DNA of 64,000 nucleotides from Viola odorata (taxonomy: Eukaryota; Streptophyta; Magnoliopsida; Malpighiales; Violaceae): contig OY829542.1 of NCBI GenBank assembly GCA_963691705.1, positions 30,738,579 through 30,802,578 of the forward strand. Reading direction: 5' to 3'. Position 1 is the stretch's first letter; each line of letters opens with the position of its first letter. The notes under the pieces are model-generated. The model was not told where the DNA came from, made no database searches, and worked only from the letters and a program-made list of their open reading frames with translations. Positions 44,490-56,381 of the stretch are shown here, piece after piece. The translations under genes were made by a program, and so were the position numbers.

Positions 44490-45040
44490 ATCAGAGAAAG
44501 GACTACGAGTACTACCTTCACCGGATCTGAATTTAATTTTACGTAACAGTGAATGACTATGAGTACTACCCTCGTCGGATCTGAATCTACTCAAGCATCA
44601 GAGAAAGGACTACGAGTACTACCCTCGCCTAGATCTGAGTTTACTTTTTCTGCACCAGTGAAGGAATGCGAGTACTACCCTCACCCAGAGCTGACTTTAC
44701 TTTTTCACACCAGCGTAAGGACTACAAGTACTACCCTCGCCTAGATCTGAATCTATCTTTTTCACATTAGTGAAGGATTACGAGTACTACCCACGCTGGA
44801 TCAGAATTTACTTTTCGCATCAATGAAGGACTACGAGTACTACCCTTGCCGAATCTAAATTTACTTTTTCACACCAGTGAAAGGACTATGAGTACTACCC
44901 TCACCCAGAGCTGACTTTACTTTTTTGCACTAGTGAAACGACTACGAGTACTACCCTCGCCTGGATCCGAATCTACTATTCACACCAACGTAAGGACTAC
45001 GAGTACTACCATCGCCCGAGACAGAATTTACAATTCACCC
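44490..45040 (+). repeat. Tandem repeat family 2 (about 55 bp unit)
   Basis: About ten imperfect units containing GACTACGAGTACTACCCTCG, then a GATCTGAATTTAC segment and TTTTTCACACCAGTGAA. One lead-in unit occurs before family 1 (43470-43510), so the two families are interleaved. Confidence 0.9.
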
Positions 45041-45133
45041 CATTCTAAAGGAAGTTTGCATTTACATTTTTTGCCATTTGCATTGTCTCTAAGATTTTGA
45101 TAACTTCTCAGCCTCTCTTGAAGGATGAAACCG

Positions 45134-45779
45134 TGATGTTCTTGAGGAAGGATCTAGTCTCCTTTAGGAGGTGGCAAACGCTCGGATTGAAGGGTGTATG
45201 AATGGATATTTGTTGGTGTTTATAGAGTAGATGCAGCGGTATTAGATGGATGAAGAGTAGAGATGATTAAATAGAAACTCTATATAAAACTTGTATTCAA
45301 GCGATTACAAGGATCTCTAAGCCGAAACCTTCCCTTAATTGATGAAGTGATGATCAAGCCGAAAGGTGTTAGCTAGATGAAGAAGATCGGTTTTAAGAAC
45401 CCTAGAGGCAAAGCCTAGCTACTTGGTCTTGATGGAGATAACTCACTTAAAATCAAAGATAAGCTATAAAAGAGGCTATCACCTTCCATTTATAGCTTGA
45501 GACTTATTACGTTAGGAAACCCTAAACTACCCCTAACTTGAAGCTTTGGCCACGGGCTTGGAGATGGGCTTGGCTTGGTCTTTGGAAGGCTAGAGTAAGG
45601 CCTCGGATGACAAGCGCATGGGCTTTTGCGGACGCTAGGGTTGGCGCGCCTTGCGCGTTCAGCCTCGCGCGGAGGTCCTCATGGTTTGCGAGGGTTTGGA
45701 AGGGAATTCTTCATGGTTGGTGCGGCCTACCTGTGAAGTCACTACGCGGATACGAGTGAGAGTCCTTGAGCTCATATCA
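45134..45779 (-). repeat. Element G 3' LTR (minus strand)
   Basis: On the minus strand begins TGATATGAGCTCAAGG (45779) directly after a polypurine tract. Left edge proposed at 45134 (plus-strand TGATGTTC). Related to the solo LTRs at 28481 and 29986. TATA region TTTATAGCTT forms a 10-bp inverted repeat (45461-45470/45489-45498). Confidence 0.75.
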
Positions 45780-45793
45780 TCCCCTCCCTCTTT
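45780..45793 (-). other. Element G polypurine tract
   Basis: Minus-strand AAAGAGGGAGGGGA abutting the LTR start TGATATGAG. It also codes the pol tail (EGGDD). Confidence 0.75.
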
Positions 45794-46490
45794 ATATGGA
45801 TTCGTCCTTGAATCTGCATGCTTTGTTCCTTTGTGATTGCTATCCATAGTACCTTCAAAGGAGAGACATGAATCACCAACATTGAAAATGATGGGAAGAT
45901 AAGGAAAAGGGGACGCAATACTAAAGTGAAAGGGCATGTCCATAGACTCCAAAAGGCAAGGATCCTTCTCCGATGGGTGAAGAATAGCCTCTTGAATGGC
46001 CGGAGTTGTTTGCGTTCTCTTTGGCAGCAACTTGGTACCTAGCAAAAGAGAGGAAACCAAACTAGAGGAAGAGGCGTTAAGGTTAGTGAGATCAAGGAAA
46101 GGATCCATAGAACCCTTAAGTTTCGCCACACTCCTTATGGCAAATATGCTCACTCTTTTCTTTGCCAATTTCTCACGTTTTTCACTCATAACATCAACAC
46201 TCACAATCTTCACTCCACTCTGCGCATCCTTACTCTTTTAATGCTTGTTCTTTTCCTCACTCACACACCTCACATTTTTCACTCCACACCACTCAAGTTC
46301 ATTATCCCTAACCGTGGGGAACACAAGTGCGGCGCAAGCTTTGGAAAGCTTAAGTTGGTCTTCGTGGACTTGCGAAGGAGGCAAGAGGGGAATAAGGAAC
46401 TTGCTGCCCAAGTGCTCCAACTTGTACATGTTGAGGAACCCATTGGGAGAATGGACGAGCGGGTCAATGCATGCGCAAGTCCTAGCGCAC
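45782..46490 (-). pseudogene. Element G linker fused to pol tail
   Basis: Minus-strand remnants. 46260-46460 reads as the segment after protease (NMYKLEHLGSKF, LPPSQVHEDQLKL). 45785-46213 carries a charged linker (VMSEKREKLAKKR) and ends in the pol C-terminus DSRTNPYKEGGDD before the polypurine tract. Protease core, RT, RNase H and integrase are missing. As in element B, the protease-RT linker meets the pol tail, so G is also a deletion derivative. Frame changes between the blocks make it inactive. Confidence 0.7.
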
Positions 46491-47029
46491 CAAGGACTTC
46501 GACTTGAGAAAGGACGCGCATTGCGCAATCCTACCATGCGTAGGATTGCTTGGGTCTACTAATACTCTTCGTACTAGTATTATAATTAATTTAATTAATT
46601 ATTTCAGCTTTTGTTCAAGTCGAATTCTTGTATAGATAGGAGTTCTAGTTCTCATAGGATTTGTATTTCTTGCGCCAATTTAAGGCAGCCGTTTGGCTTA
46701 ATAAAATCAGACTTTTTTTTGCCAACACTGAGTTAAATTTAAGTCTCGCAGAACCTTGAATCCTTTGAGTCCGAACGCTCGAAGAACCACTCAAGTAAAT
46801 CGAAAGTTCACCCCCCATTGCTCGATTGCCTAGGTTGCTAACCAATTGCTGGTTAGAGGGTTAGGAGTTCGATCAAGATCCTCATTCGCATAGCTGGGTT
46901 GGCTAGGCATCACGACTTAGCAGGGTCAGCGCACATTTGGGTTCAATTCAAAGTATTTCCGCACGAAGTCCATTCTTGAACAACGATCGCAACAGGAGCA
47001 TCGATCCAATCCTAGCAAGGATCGTATCA
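46491..47029 (+). repeat. Element D 5' LTR (left edge uncertain)
   Basis: Ends GGATCGTATCA at 47029, followed by the primer-binding site. The start could not be placed; sequence changes character near 46460-46500 next to element G. Confidence 0.5.
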
Positions 47030-47031
47030 GT

Positions 47032-47043
47032 TGGTAGCGGAGC
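47032..47043 (+). other. Element D primer-binding site
   Basis: TGGTAGCGGAGC two bases after the LTR end. Confidence 0.75.
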
Positions 47044-47210
47044 GAAGGCTGTTCAAGCTTGGTAATTTTAATTGCTTTCTTTTATTTCGATACATTCTTG
47101 AGTCGATTTACTCTAGTCCGGAGGTAAATCACCCTTCATCCATCTAGTTGTATTTTTCGTTTTATATAGAGTAAAATATAAAAAAAAAAAATCATAAAGA
47201 AAAATAAAGA

Positions 47211-48078
47211 ATGTCTCAAGGTTCAGGAAACAAAAGTATCAAGGAAACCGAAGGCAAGGCCGAAGAGAACAACTTGACTACCCGAGATCACCTTCTCCAA
47301 GTCTTAGCCCGCATGGACAAGATGGAAGCATGCAACATCCCTAAATCGGAGGAGCCATCGGATGAGAAGAAAAAGGCAACAACCACGCCCCACATGACCT
47401 AAGTCCTAAACCCACAATGCGTAGCTCACCTCTATGATATGGGACCAAAGGAAGACAAGCCGAGTCTGTTTACTGATTTACCCGAAGGTTTTGCTGGCGA
47501 GGGGAATGAAGACCGTCGTTTTGTGTTGCTTGGGAATAATGAGGAGCAGCGGCGCACACCCACGCAAGCCCAGTGCATCAATGCGGAGCGCCTAGCGTGT
47601 CGAGCGCATAGGTGAATGGAGCGCGAGCCCGAGTATGATGAGCAGTGGCACCAAGCGCCCCGTATGCATTGGAATGATGCGTATGACAAAGATGAACCTG
47701 AGGTCTTTAGGGGCGACCGAGCTAATGAGTGGCGGCCTAGAGGAGAAGATCGAGTTGATGCTAATCTGAATAGCATCAAGCTCAAAATTCTACCGTTTGA
47801 TGGCAAGGACGACCCTGATGCATACTTTATTTGGGAGCAGAAGATTGAATCGATCTTTTTACTCCACAATTATTCTGAAGAGAAGAAGATCCGCTTAGCA
47901 GCCGTTGAATTCAATGGCTATGCCATACATTGGTGGGAACAGCTTCACAAGCTCAAACATCGAGCGAACGCTCCACCCGTTCGGACATGGGAAGAGATAA
48001 AGCAAGAGATGAGGAGGCGCTTCATCCAAACGTATTTTCAGCGGGACCTTTATCAGCGATTGCAAGCTATGTCCCAAG
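47211..48078 (+). pseudogene. Element D gag, left part
   Basis: ATG 47211 (MSQGSGNKSIKETEGK). One frame with stops at 47400-47402 (TAA) and 47613-47615 (TGA, probably from CGA) and no frameshift. The gag core is clear from about 47770: LKILPFDGKDDPDAYFIWEQ, HNYSEEKKIRLAAVEF, WWEQL, then RFIQTYFQRDLYQRLQAMSQ, where element C is inserted. The frame resumes exactly at 55929. Gag of this type forms the particle of CRM/Reina-like chromoviruses. Confidence 0.88.
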
Positions 48079-49193
48079 TGATACGAGCCTGAGTAGGAGC
48101 CCAGCCGCACCTACCGCATCCGTGCCCTTGCCGCCCGCAGGAGCCATCACACGCTCGCACGCAAGGACCCTGCAAGCGAGGCTAAGCTCTCTGATCCATA
48201 CGGAGCTGAAGGCCGAAGCCTCACTGGAGTCAGCCATCCTACGCGCGCCCCAGCCGCTCCTTGTCTCGCTCGTATGCGCCGCACCCGAGCCCACACCAAG
48301 GCCACCTTGGGCCAAGTCGGACCTCTAGCCCAACCTTTGATGTAAGAAAGATTCTGGCAAGACAGAAGTTATTTATAATTCACCAAGAGAGCCCTTGCCA
48401 AGTTTCAGCCCAATCTCACCAGGGGTTAGAGAGAACGCATCATCTTAAAGTATCATACTGCCAGCGAAAGCCACCTTCGAGCCTTTTGAGGAGCGACCAA
48501 TATTTCTTCGAGCCATATTCTGACAATTGTTAGATACATGTCTTGTGAGTATCCTGTCCAATTTTCATCCAAGTCGCCTGAGGGATTTGAGAGAACGCCT
48601 TGTTCTCCTTTGACTGCGCAGGAATAAAGCCCAACGGGCTGCCAACAGATCCGATCCGAGTCTTTGGTCATTCCGAACGACCTTGAACTCGTCCAGGTCA
48701 TTGGCTTGACTTTATTTTAAGTTGTTTGACCTTATTTATCCAGGTGGATTTTATTTTAGTTAATTAGGAGCGCTTTTAAGTAGTTAAGCGCAAGTGAACT
48801 TCCTAATTAGGGTTTTGCGCATCTCTTTCCTTATAAAGAGCATGCCGCTGCTATTGTTATTTCTTAGTTGATATTTGATAAAAAAAACCAGAAGAGTCTT
48901 CTTCAATTGATCTCTCAAGATCCTTGTTCTATACCCGGTTTGATAAGCCGCGTCTAGCCTCAAGTAAAACACGAAGTCTATCATCCATTCCTTAGTTTCG
49001 TCTGGGTTGTCTAGGTATTGCACCTAGGAGGGTCAGAGTTCTATTGAAGATCCTTGAAGGATTTCATCCAGGTTGCCTAAGTATTGCACTTAGGAGGGTT
49101 GGAGTTTCCGACGAGTTAGTTTTCCGCATTCAAATCCTTGTCGCTGAGCAATGATCTAACAATTGAAAGGTTTCTGAATTAGGAACCATATCA
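48079..49193 (+). repeat. Element C 5' LTR
   Basis: TGATACGAGCC...CCATATCA. TATA region CCTTATAAAGAGC near 48830. The first 250 bp also reads as a coding tail (AITRSHARTLQARLSSLI), implying that the ancestral pol ran into the LTR. Confidence 0.93.
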
Positions 49194-49195
49194 GC

Positions 49196-49207
49196 TGGTA
49201 GCGGAGC
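49196..49207 (+). other. Element C primer-binding site
   Basis: TGGTAGCGGAGC two bases after the LTR; differs from the initiator-tRNA site TGGTATCAGAGC at three central bases. Confidence 0.8.
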
Positions 49208-50037
49208 AAAGGCTGCTCACCGAATAGGTATCTATCCTTTTTATTATTGTTGTCGTTTGTTGAGATTGGTTTCCTTGATTTCCTTAGCCAAATCTATACC
49301 ACTCTTGTTTGTTTTCCCGTTTGTGTTAGTGAGTCGAAACTAGTAACTAGATTGCGTCTTGTTTAGGTAACAAATCAAACCTGTTGATTTGCTATCTTCT
49401 TCGAGTCATAAAGCAGAAAAGAAAAATCCACAAAGTGTCAGTTTGTTTTGTTTAAAGTATTTACGATTTCTATTGTCAAAAAAAAAAAAGGAGAAACGAA
49501 AGAATTATTTCGCACAAAAACAGAACAGAAAGCGAATTCAAAATTTTCATTGTGTTAACAAAATAGGAACCTTGCGATCACCACAGAATCAAAATCAGCA
49601 AGAAAAGAGTGTTCCAACGCAACAAGAATCATAGAAAACGGAGTTGTAAATCAAAAGTTATCAAAGAAACAAATCAGACACTTAGTAACCTAGTTCTAAA
49701 ACAAATCCGAACTAGTTCATATATCTTGTCTTTCTTTGAACTCTTGTGATACAAGACCTATCTATTCAGTGTATAATTGTTTGATTAATTTGCAAAGTAA
49801 TCCGTAATTATATCACATCTATTTTCCTTCTACGCTTGAGTTGTCTTTGTGTTTTCATTGGAAGCTTTTTCTTTTGACATTCTTTGAGTCTACGGATCTT
49901 GGATTGATTGAAGAAGAATTTTCATTGAGTGATTTGTGAGCGCATTAGAGTGATCAAACACGAGGATTTAAACACGTGAGGGAGTGATTTAGATAGGACA
50001 ATTTTACGCTTGTTCTTTGTAGTTATTGTGATTTCAG
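49208..50037 (+). other. Element C leader
   Basis: Non-coding, AT-rich 830 bp between primer-binding site and gag ATG. The last bases TGTGATTTCAG just before ATG look like a splice acceptor, but no adequate intron was found. Confidence 0.6.
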
Positions 50038-53000
50038 ATGGCAGATAGTTCGCCTAAGAGCACGGAGTCACAAGCGCAAGCTGAAATGCTAACCATGATG
50101 CACCGGTTAACCGAGAAGTTTGATAGCTTGGAGGCATGGTGGAGAGAATGCCTCGAGAAGGAGGCGGCTGCAAACGCTGCAAAACAGACCCCCCCTCAAT
50201 ATCACCAGGTCCTCAACCCTAAAAGTTCCCCACACGCCTATGGCATGCCACCATCCGGAGATGGATATAACCCTAATGGCCGAAGCGATATGAGGGTGAC
50301 TAGGAATGTACCTCGCCGAGAGGAGGACCATGAGGAGGATGATCCCGGACCCAATCCCGATGGGTACGAGGAGGAGCATGAGTATGAGGAGGAGGAGGAA
50401 AGACCTAGACAGAGGAGACCTCCACCGAGACAGCCTAGAATAGAGGGCGGAGGCGAGGAGTGCCTAATGCGAATTAAACTTAAGGTTCCCGCATTCGAAG
50501 GGAAAGAATATCCAGAAGCGTTCTTTACTTGGGAACGCAAGATGAGGGCAATTTTCTTGTGCCACAATTACTTAGAGGAGAAGAAGGTTTGGATTGCCTC
50601 TGTAGAGTTCTTTGGGTATGCTACCCATTGGTGGGATCAGCTGCACATCACTAGGCAAAGAGTAGGCGCGGGTCCGATTGACACTTGGGATGAGATGATT
50701 AGGGTCATAAAGGAACGATTTGTTCCCCGATACTTCCACCGAAGTCTTCATGCAAAATTACAGACCCTTAACCAAGGATTGAAGAGTGTTAATGAGTATT
50801 ACAACAAGATGGAGATGGAGATGGCCATGGCACGATTGCAATCGGTAGAGACCGAAGAGGCCACCATGGCACGATTCTTGAGTGGATTGAACCGAGAGAT
50901 TGCTAATGCCGTTGAGGTCATGCAATACCGAACCATAGAGGACCTCCTTCATCTTGCTATTATGGTGGAGAAACAGAAGAGGTTTCGCAGCCCAAACACC
51001 ACCCCAATTACTGCCCAAAACCCGAAGCCAACACCTTGGAAGAAACCTTGGAACAGTCCCACCAAATTCACCAAAACACCACCAAAAGTGATACCCCCAA
51101 CCTACAACCCTAAAATCCCAAACACCACACCTCTTACCACAAAACCTACTGCCCAAAAACCCCAAACCACTGACCGCCAACCATCGCGAGAGATTGTTTG
51201 TTTTAAGTGCAATGGTCGTGGCCATATGCAAAGGGAATGTCCGAATCGGCGAGTGATAGTCCTTCGGGGCAATGGTGACCTAGAATCCGAAGAGGACAGA
51301 GAAGTGGATGAAGAAGAGGAGAGTGAGGCCGAAGAAGAGAGTGATGGAGAAGAGCGAATGCCCATATCGACTAATTGTGTTATTCGGCGTAACTTGAGTG
51401 CCGCGCCAAAAATTGAAGTTTGCGATGAGGAGCAACGCGACAACCTTTTTCACACTCGTTGCATCATAGCAACCAAGGTATGTTCAGTGATTATTGATAA
51501 TGGCAGTTGTGCTAACTGTGCGAGCACACTTTTGGTTCACATGCTTGGTTTATCCGTTGTTAAACATCCAAAGCCGTACACCTTGTCTTGGATGAATGAC
51601 GGCAACACTTTGAAGGTTACCAAGCAAGTGCTGATCTCGTTTGCCATAGGGAGATATAAGGATGAGATCCTATTTCATGTAGTGCCTATGCACGCTAGCC
51701 ACTTGTTGTTAGGAAGGCTTTGGCAATTCGACCGAAACGCCAACCATGAAGGGTGAAACAACAAGTACCGATTGGAGAAAGATGGTGTCAAATACACCCT
51801 AGCGCCACTAAACATGAAGGAGGTCTTGGAGGACCAGCTGTGGCTTGAAAAATCTAGTGCCGAGTTTGAGTTATCTCGGCCATGGGGAGAGAAAAGAATT
51901 GAGAGTGAAAACAGCCCCCGAGAAAAGAATGAGCTCGGGTTAGAGAAAAATAAAAGTGAGAAGAGATTTGCGAATGGGAAAAAGGGGAATAAAAACAGCC
52001 CGTGTGAAAATAGAGAGCACACGTTAAAATTAAACATATTCGCAAAAGTGAGGCATGTGAGGCAAGCATTGACGGTTCAAAAGTCCTCGGACTCATTTTT
52101 TCCTCTCATTCTTGTCCGTTTTAGGTCGTTCTCCTTGAACGCCTCTAACCCTAACCCTACAGAGTCCTTGCTCCCTTGTTTTAAAGCTCTTTTGCAGGAA
52201 TTTGAGGACGTGCTGCCCGAGGAGATGCCGCCAGGACTGCCCCCTATCCGCGGCATTGAGCACCGCATAGACTTTGTGCCGGGTTCGTCAATACCTAACC
52301 GACCGGCGTACCGCAGCAACCCCGAGGAGACCAAGGAGTTGCAATGCCAAGTGGACGAGCTGCTGTCCAAAGGCTACGTGAGAGAGAGCCTCTCACTGTG
52401 TGCTGTTCCTGTCATCCTTGTGCCGAAGAAGGACGGCTCTTGGAGGATGTGTGTTGACTGCCGCGCAGTCAACAAAATTACGGTAAAGTATCGCCACCCC
52501 ATCCCACGTTTAGATGACATGTTAGACGAACTTAGTGGTAGCATTATGTTCTCTAAAATTGACTTAATGAGTGGGTACCATCAGATTAGGATGCTAGAGG
52601 GTGATGAATGGAAAACGGCATTTAAAACTAAATATGGACTATACGAGTGGTTAGTCATGCCGTTTGGCTTAATCAATGCGCCAAGCACTTTCATGCGCCT
52701 AATGAATCATGTTCTTAGGCACTTCATAGGCAAATTCGTAGTTGTTTACTTTGATGATATCTTAGTCTACTCTAAATCTGCTGATGAACATGTTGCGCAC
52801 TTAAGAGAAGTTTTCCTAACCTTGAGCCAAGAGAAATTATTTGCTAAACCTTCGAAGTGTTCTTTTACTTTAGAACAGGTTTCTTTCTTAGGTTTTATTG
52901 TAGGCCGCGAGGGTGTGAAGGTTGATGAGGAGAAGATCCGAGCAATCCGCGAATGGCCAACTCCAAAATCAGCCAGCGATATCCGTTCCTTCCACGGATT

Positions 53001-54841
53001 AGCAAGCTTCTACAGACGGTTCATTCGTGATTTTAGTTCTTTGGCCGCACCACTTAATGAACTAACAAAGAAAAATGTTCTTTTCAGGTGGACCGAGACA
53101 CAGGAGGCTGCTTTCCAAGCGCTCAAGGACCGACTGTCCAACGCGCATGTCCTTGCCTTGCTGGACTTCGACAAGCCCTTTGAGCTCGAGTGCGACGCGA
53201 GCGGTATAGGGATAGGAACCGTGTTGATGTAAGAGAAGCGAGCCATTGCCTTCTTCAGCGAGAAGCTCAAGGATGCCCAGTTGTGCTACCCCACGTATGA
53301 CAAAGAGTTGTACGCCTTGGTGCGCACGTTTGAGGTTTGGCAGCATTATCTTATGCCGAGGGAATTCGTGGTACACACGAATCACCTCAGCCTCAAATAC
53401 CTGAAGGGCCAAAGCAAGCTCAACCGAAGGCATGCAGGGTGGTTGGAATTTTTAGAGGCTTTTCCATACCACATCAAGTATAAGGAAGGGAAGGACAACG
53501 TCGTGGCCGATGCCTTGTCCCGCAGGTATGCCTTGATCTCTTCACTATCCGTAAAATTCCTAGGGTTTGCACAGATAATTCCTATGTATGCTGAAGATGC
53601 GGATTTTAGTGAAACTTATAAAACCTGTGATACACAAGCTGATGTGAAATATTTTACGCATGATGGATATTTGTTTAAGCAGAAGCGCCTATGTATTCCT
53701 ATTTGTTCCTTGCGTGATTTACTTGTGCATGAGTCGCATAGTGGCGGTCTCATGGGTCATTTTAGAGTCACTAAAACTTTTGACTTGTTGAAAGTACATT
53801 TTTATTGGCCTAAAATGAAACGTGATGTCATTCGTGTAGTCGATAGATGTGTTGTTTGCCAAAAGGCGAAATCGCATGCGTCTAACCATGGAGCCTATAT
53901 GCCACTGCCCGTCCTATCCCACCCTTGGACCGATGTGTCCATGGACTTTGTAGTCGGCTTGCCTAAGTTATGGGACGGCCATGATAGCATCTTTGTTGTA
54001 GTCGACCGATTTTCAAAGATGGCACACTTTTTGCCATGTAAAAAGCACACACGACGCCTCTAAAGTTGCTAAGATTTATTTTAGGGAGGTAGTCCGCCTC
54101 CATGGGATGCCGGTTAGTATTGTAAGTGATCGTGATGGTAAATTCTTGAGCCATTTTTGGCGAATTTTGTGGAGTCGCTTAGGGACTAAGTTGTTGTATT
54201 CTACATCTTGTCATTCTCAGACGGACGGTCAAACCGAGGTGGTTAACCGAACACTAGGGTCACTACTTCGTACACTAGTCACAAAGCACACGTCCAAGTG
54301 GACGGATCACTTACCCTTTGTGGAATTTGCATATAACCGAGCTGTTCACTCTACTACAAATTGTTCTCCATTTGAGGTTGTTTAAGGTTTTAATCCTATT
54401 ACTCCACTTGATTTAACACCTCTACCTTTGAGTAATGTAGCTAGTTTAGATGGACAGCAGCGTGCGGACCTTGTCCAGCAAATGCACGCTAAGGCCAAGC
54501 AGAATATCTAGAAGGCTAACGAACGCCTTGTGCGCAAACGCAATGAGGGCCGAAAGATTGTTTCTTTTCAGGTTGGAGATTGGGTGTGGTTACACCTACG
54601 ACGTGAGCATTTCCCTGAGAAGAGATGCGGGAAACTTTCCCCGCAAGGAGATGGACCGTTCCAAGTGGTTGAGAAGATCAACGATAATGCCTATCGTTTG
54701 GATCTACCTAGTGAGTATGGTTCGGTACATGGTACTTTTAATGTTACTGATTTGCGTCTGTTTGAAACAGGTGATGAAGCCGATACTGATATGGATTCGA
54801 GGAAAAATCCATCTGAAGAGGGAGGGGATGATCGAGCTTGA
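50038..54841 (+). pseudogene. Element C gag-pol polyprotein, broken
   Basis: ATG 50038 (MADSSPKSTESQAQAEML). Gag core about residues 145-300 (VPAFEGKEYPEAFFTWERK, WWDQL, ATMARFLSGLN), zinc knuckle near 388-401 (CFKCNGRGHMQREC), acidic stretch, protease near 486 (IIDNGSCAN). RT 52430-52970 ([20 protein letters not shown]), RNase H 53130-53530 ([20 protein letters not shown]), integrase zinc 53730-53880, DDE core ([31 protein letters not shown]), tail GPFQVVEKIN. Stops at 51754, 53230, 54383 and 54509, and a one-base frameshift near 54045. The final stop (54839-54841) lies inside the 3' LTR. Otherwise all domains are present in standard order, so this is the best-preserved gypsy copy of its family here. 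Confidence 0.93.
54815..54828 (+). other. Element C polypurine tract
   Basis: GAAGAGGGAGGGGA directly before the 3' LTR. It also encodes the acidic pol tail EEGGD. Confidence 0.85.
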
Positions 54842-55924
54842 GTAGGAGCCCAGCCGCACCTGCCGCCCGCAGGAGCCATCACACGCTCGCACGCGAGGAC
54901 CCTGCAAGCGAGGCTAAGCTCTCTGATCCATGCGGAGCTGAAGGGTGAAGCCTCACTAGAGTAAGCCATCCTGCGCGCACCCCAGCCGCGCCTTGTCTCG
55001 CTCGTATGCGCCGCACCTGAGCCAGCACCAAGGCCACCTTGGGCCAAGTCGGACCTCTAGCCCAACCTTTGATGTAAGAAAGATTCTAGCAAGACAAAAG
55101 TTATTTATAATTCACCAAGAGAGCCCTTGCCAAGTTTCAGCCCAATCGCACCAGGGGTTAGAGAGAACACATCACCTCAAAGTATCATACTGCCAGCGAA
55201 AGCCACCTTCGGGCCTTTTGACGATCGACGAATATTTCTTCAAGCCATCTTCTGAAAATTGTTAGATACATGTCTTGTGAGTATCCTGTCCAATTTGCAT
55301 CCAAGTCTCCCAAGGTATTTGAGAGAATGCCTTGTTCTCCTTCGACTGCGCAGGAATAAAGCCCAACGGGCTGCCAACAGATCCGATCTGAGTCTTTGGT
55401 CATTCCGACCGACCTTGAACTCGTCTAGGTCATTGTCTTGACTTTATTTTAAGTTGTTTGACCTTATTTATCCAGGTGGATTTTATTTTAGTTAATTAGG
55501 AGCGCTTTTAAGTAGTTAAGCGCAAGTGAACTTCCTAATTAGGGTTTTGCGCATCTCTTTCCTTATAAAGAGCATGCCGCTGCTATTGTTATTTCTTAGT
55601 TGATATTTGATAAACAAAACCAGAAGAGTCTTCTTCAGTTGATCACTCAAGATCCTTGTTCTATACCCGGTTTGATAAGCCGCGTCTAGCCTTAAGTAAA
55701 ACACGAAGTCTATCATCCATTCCTTAGTTTCGTCTGGGTTGTCTAGGTATTGCACCTAGGAGGGTCAGAGTTCTATTGAAGATCCTTGAAGGATTTCATC
55801 CAGGTTGCCTAAGTATTGCACTTAGGAGGGTTGGAGTTTCCGACGAGTTAGTTTTCCGCATTCAAATCCTTGTCGCTGAGCAACGATCCAACAATTGGAA
55901 GGTTTCCGAATTAGGAACCAATCA
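54829..55924 (+). repeat. Element C 3' LTR
   Basis: TGATCGAGC...GGAACCAATCA, followed by CCAAG. Lacks 19 bp present in the 5' LTR near its start; the end reads AATCA where the 5' LTR has ATATCA. Confidence 0.93.
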
Positions 55925-56381
55925 CCAAGGGACTCGGTCAGTAAGCGATTACTTCAATGAGCTAGAGATTGTGCTAGCAAGAGCACAAATTGAAGAAGAG
56001 GAAGAGGCTACAATGGCGCGCTTCTTTAATGGCCTAAGCCGTGATATTGCCAACAAATTGGAGCCGGTGTACTATGGGTCTTTAGAAGAGATGCTCCACA
56101 TGGCAATCAAGATAGAGAGGTAGACCAAGGCTAGAGTCACCTACTCTAATTCGGGTTCAGCTGCGACTAAGGCACAAAGTTGGAAGAAGTCGCAATGGAG
56201 CAAGGAAGACAAAGGGGTCCGTGCACCGCCTAAAGTCTTGCCATATGATTACAAGGGTCCCAGCAGCGGCACCAATACTTCTAAGCCTGATACGAGCACG
56301 AGCATGGGTGATATGAGCACCAATGCTCATGGATACTTCACTCGGAGCAAAGCCTTAGCAGCCACCCTCTTGAAGAGTCTT
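55925..56381 (+). pseudogene. Element D gag, right part with TRSKAL tail
   Basis: Continues the frame of 47211-48078 after the CCAAG duplication: SVSDYFNELEIVLARAQIEEEEEATMARFFNGLSRDI, then a stop at 56121-56123 (TAG) and an unstructured tail. The zinc knuckle is not seen; instead the tail reads YFTRSKALAATLLKS, which resembles the pol terminus coded in the element C LTR (ITRSHARTLQ). I infer a gag-to-pol-tail deletion. Interrupted at 56382 by a solo LTR; a few residues continue after 57229. Confidence 0.75.

Larger units (their letters stand above)
48079..55924 (+). mobile_element. Element C: near-complete Ty3/gypsy element (7,846 bp)
   Basis: LTRs 48079-49193 (1,115 bp) and 54829-55924 (1,096 bp), differing by a 19-bp indel near the start and scattered bases. 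Flanking CCAAG duplication at 48074-48078 and 55925-55929. Primer-binding site, gag-pol and polypurine tract are all in place. Gag and the pol tail (FNVTDLRLFETGD) suggest a CRM- or Reina-like chromovirus; I see no chromodomain, so lineage is provisional. Four nonsense codons and one frameshift disable it. Confidence 0.93.

Noticed and set aside
43568..44546. Long ORFs (155 and 103 codons)
   Set aside because: They are translations of the 26-bp tandem repeat; the residues repeat with the unit.
43476..45040. CRISPR-like array
   Set aside because: The repeats are degenerate with no unique spacers of constant length, and the sequence is eukaryotic.
47930..48328. 132-codon plus-strand ORF
   Set aside because: Crosses the insertion edge of element C at 48079. 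The left part is off-frame gag of D; the right part is the coding tail inside the LTR.
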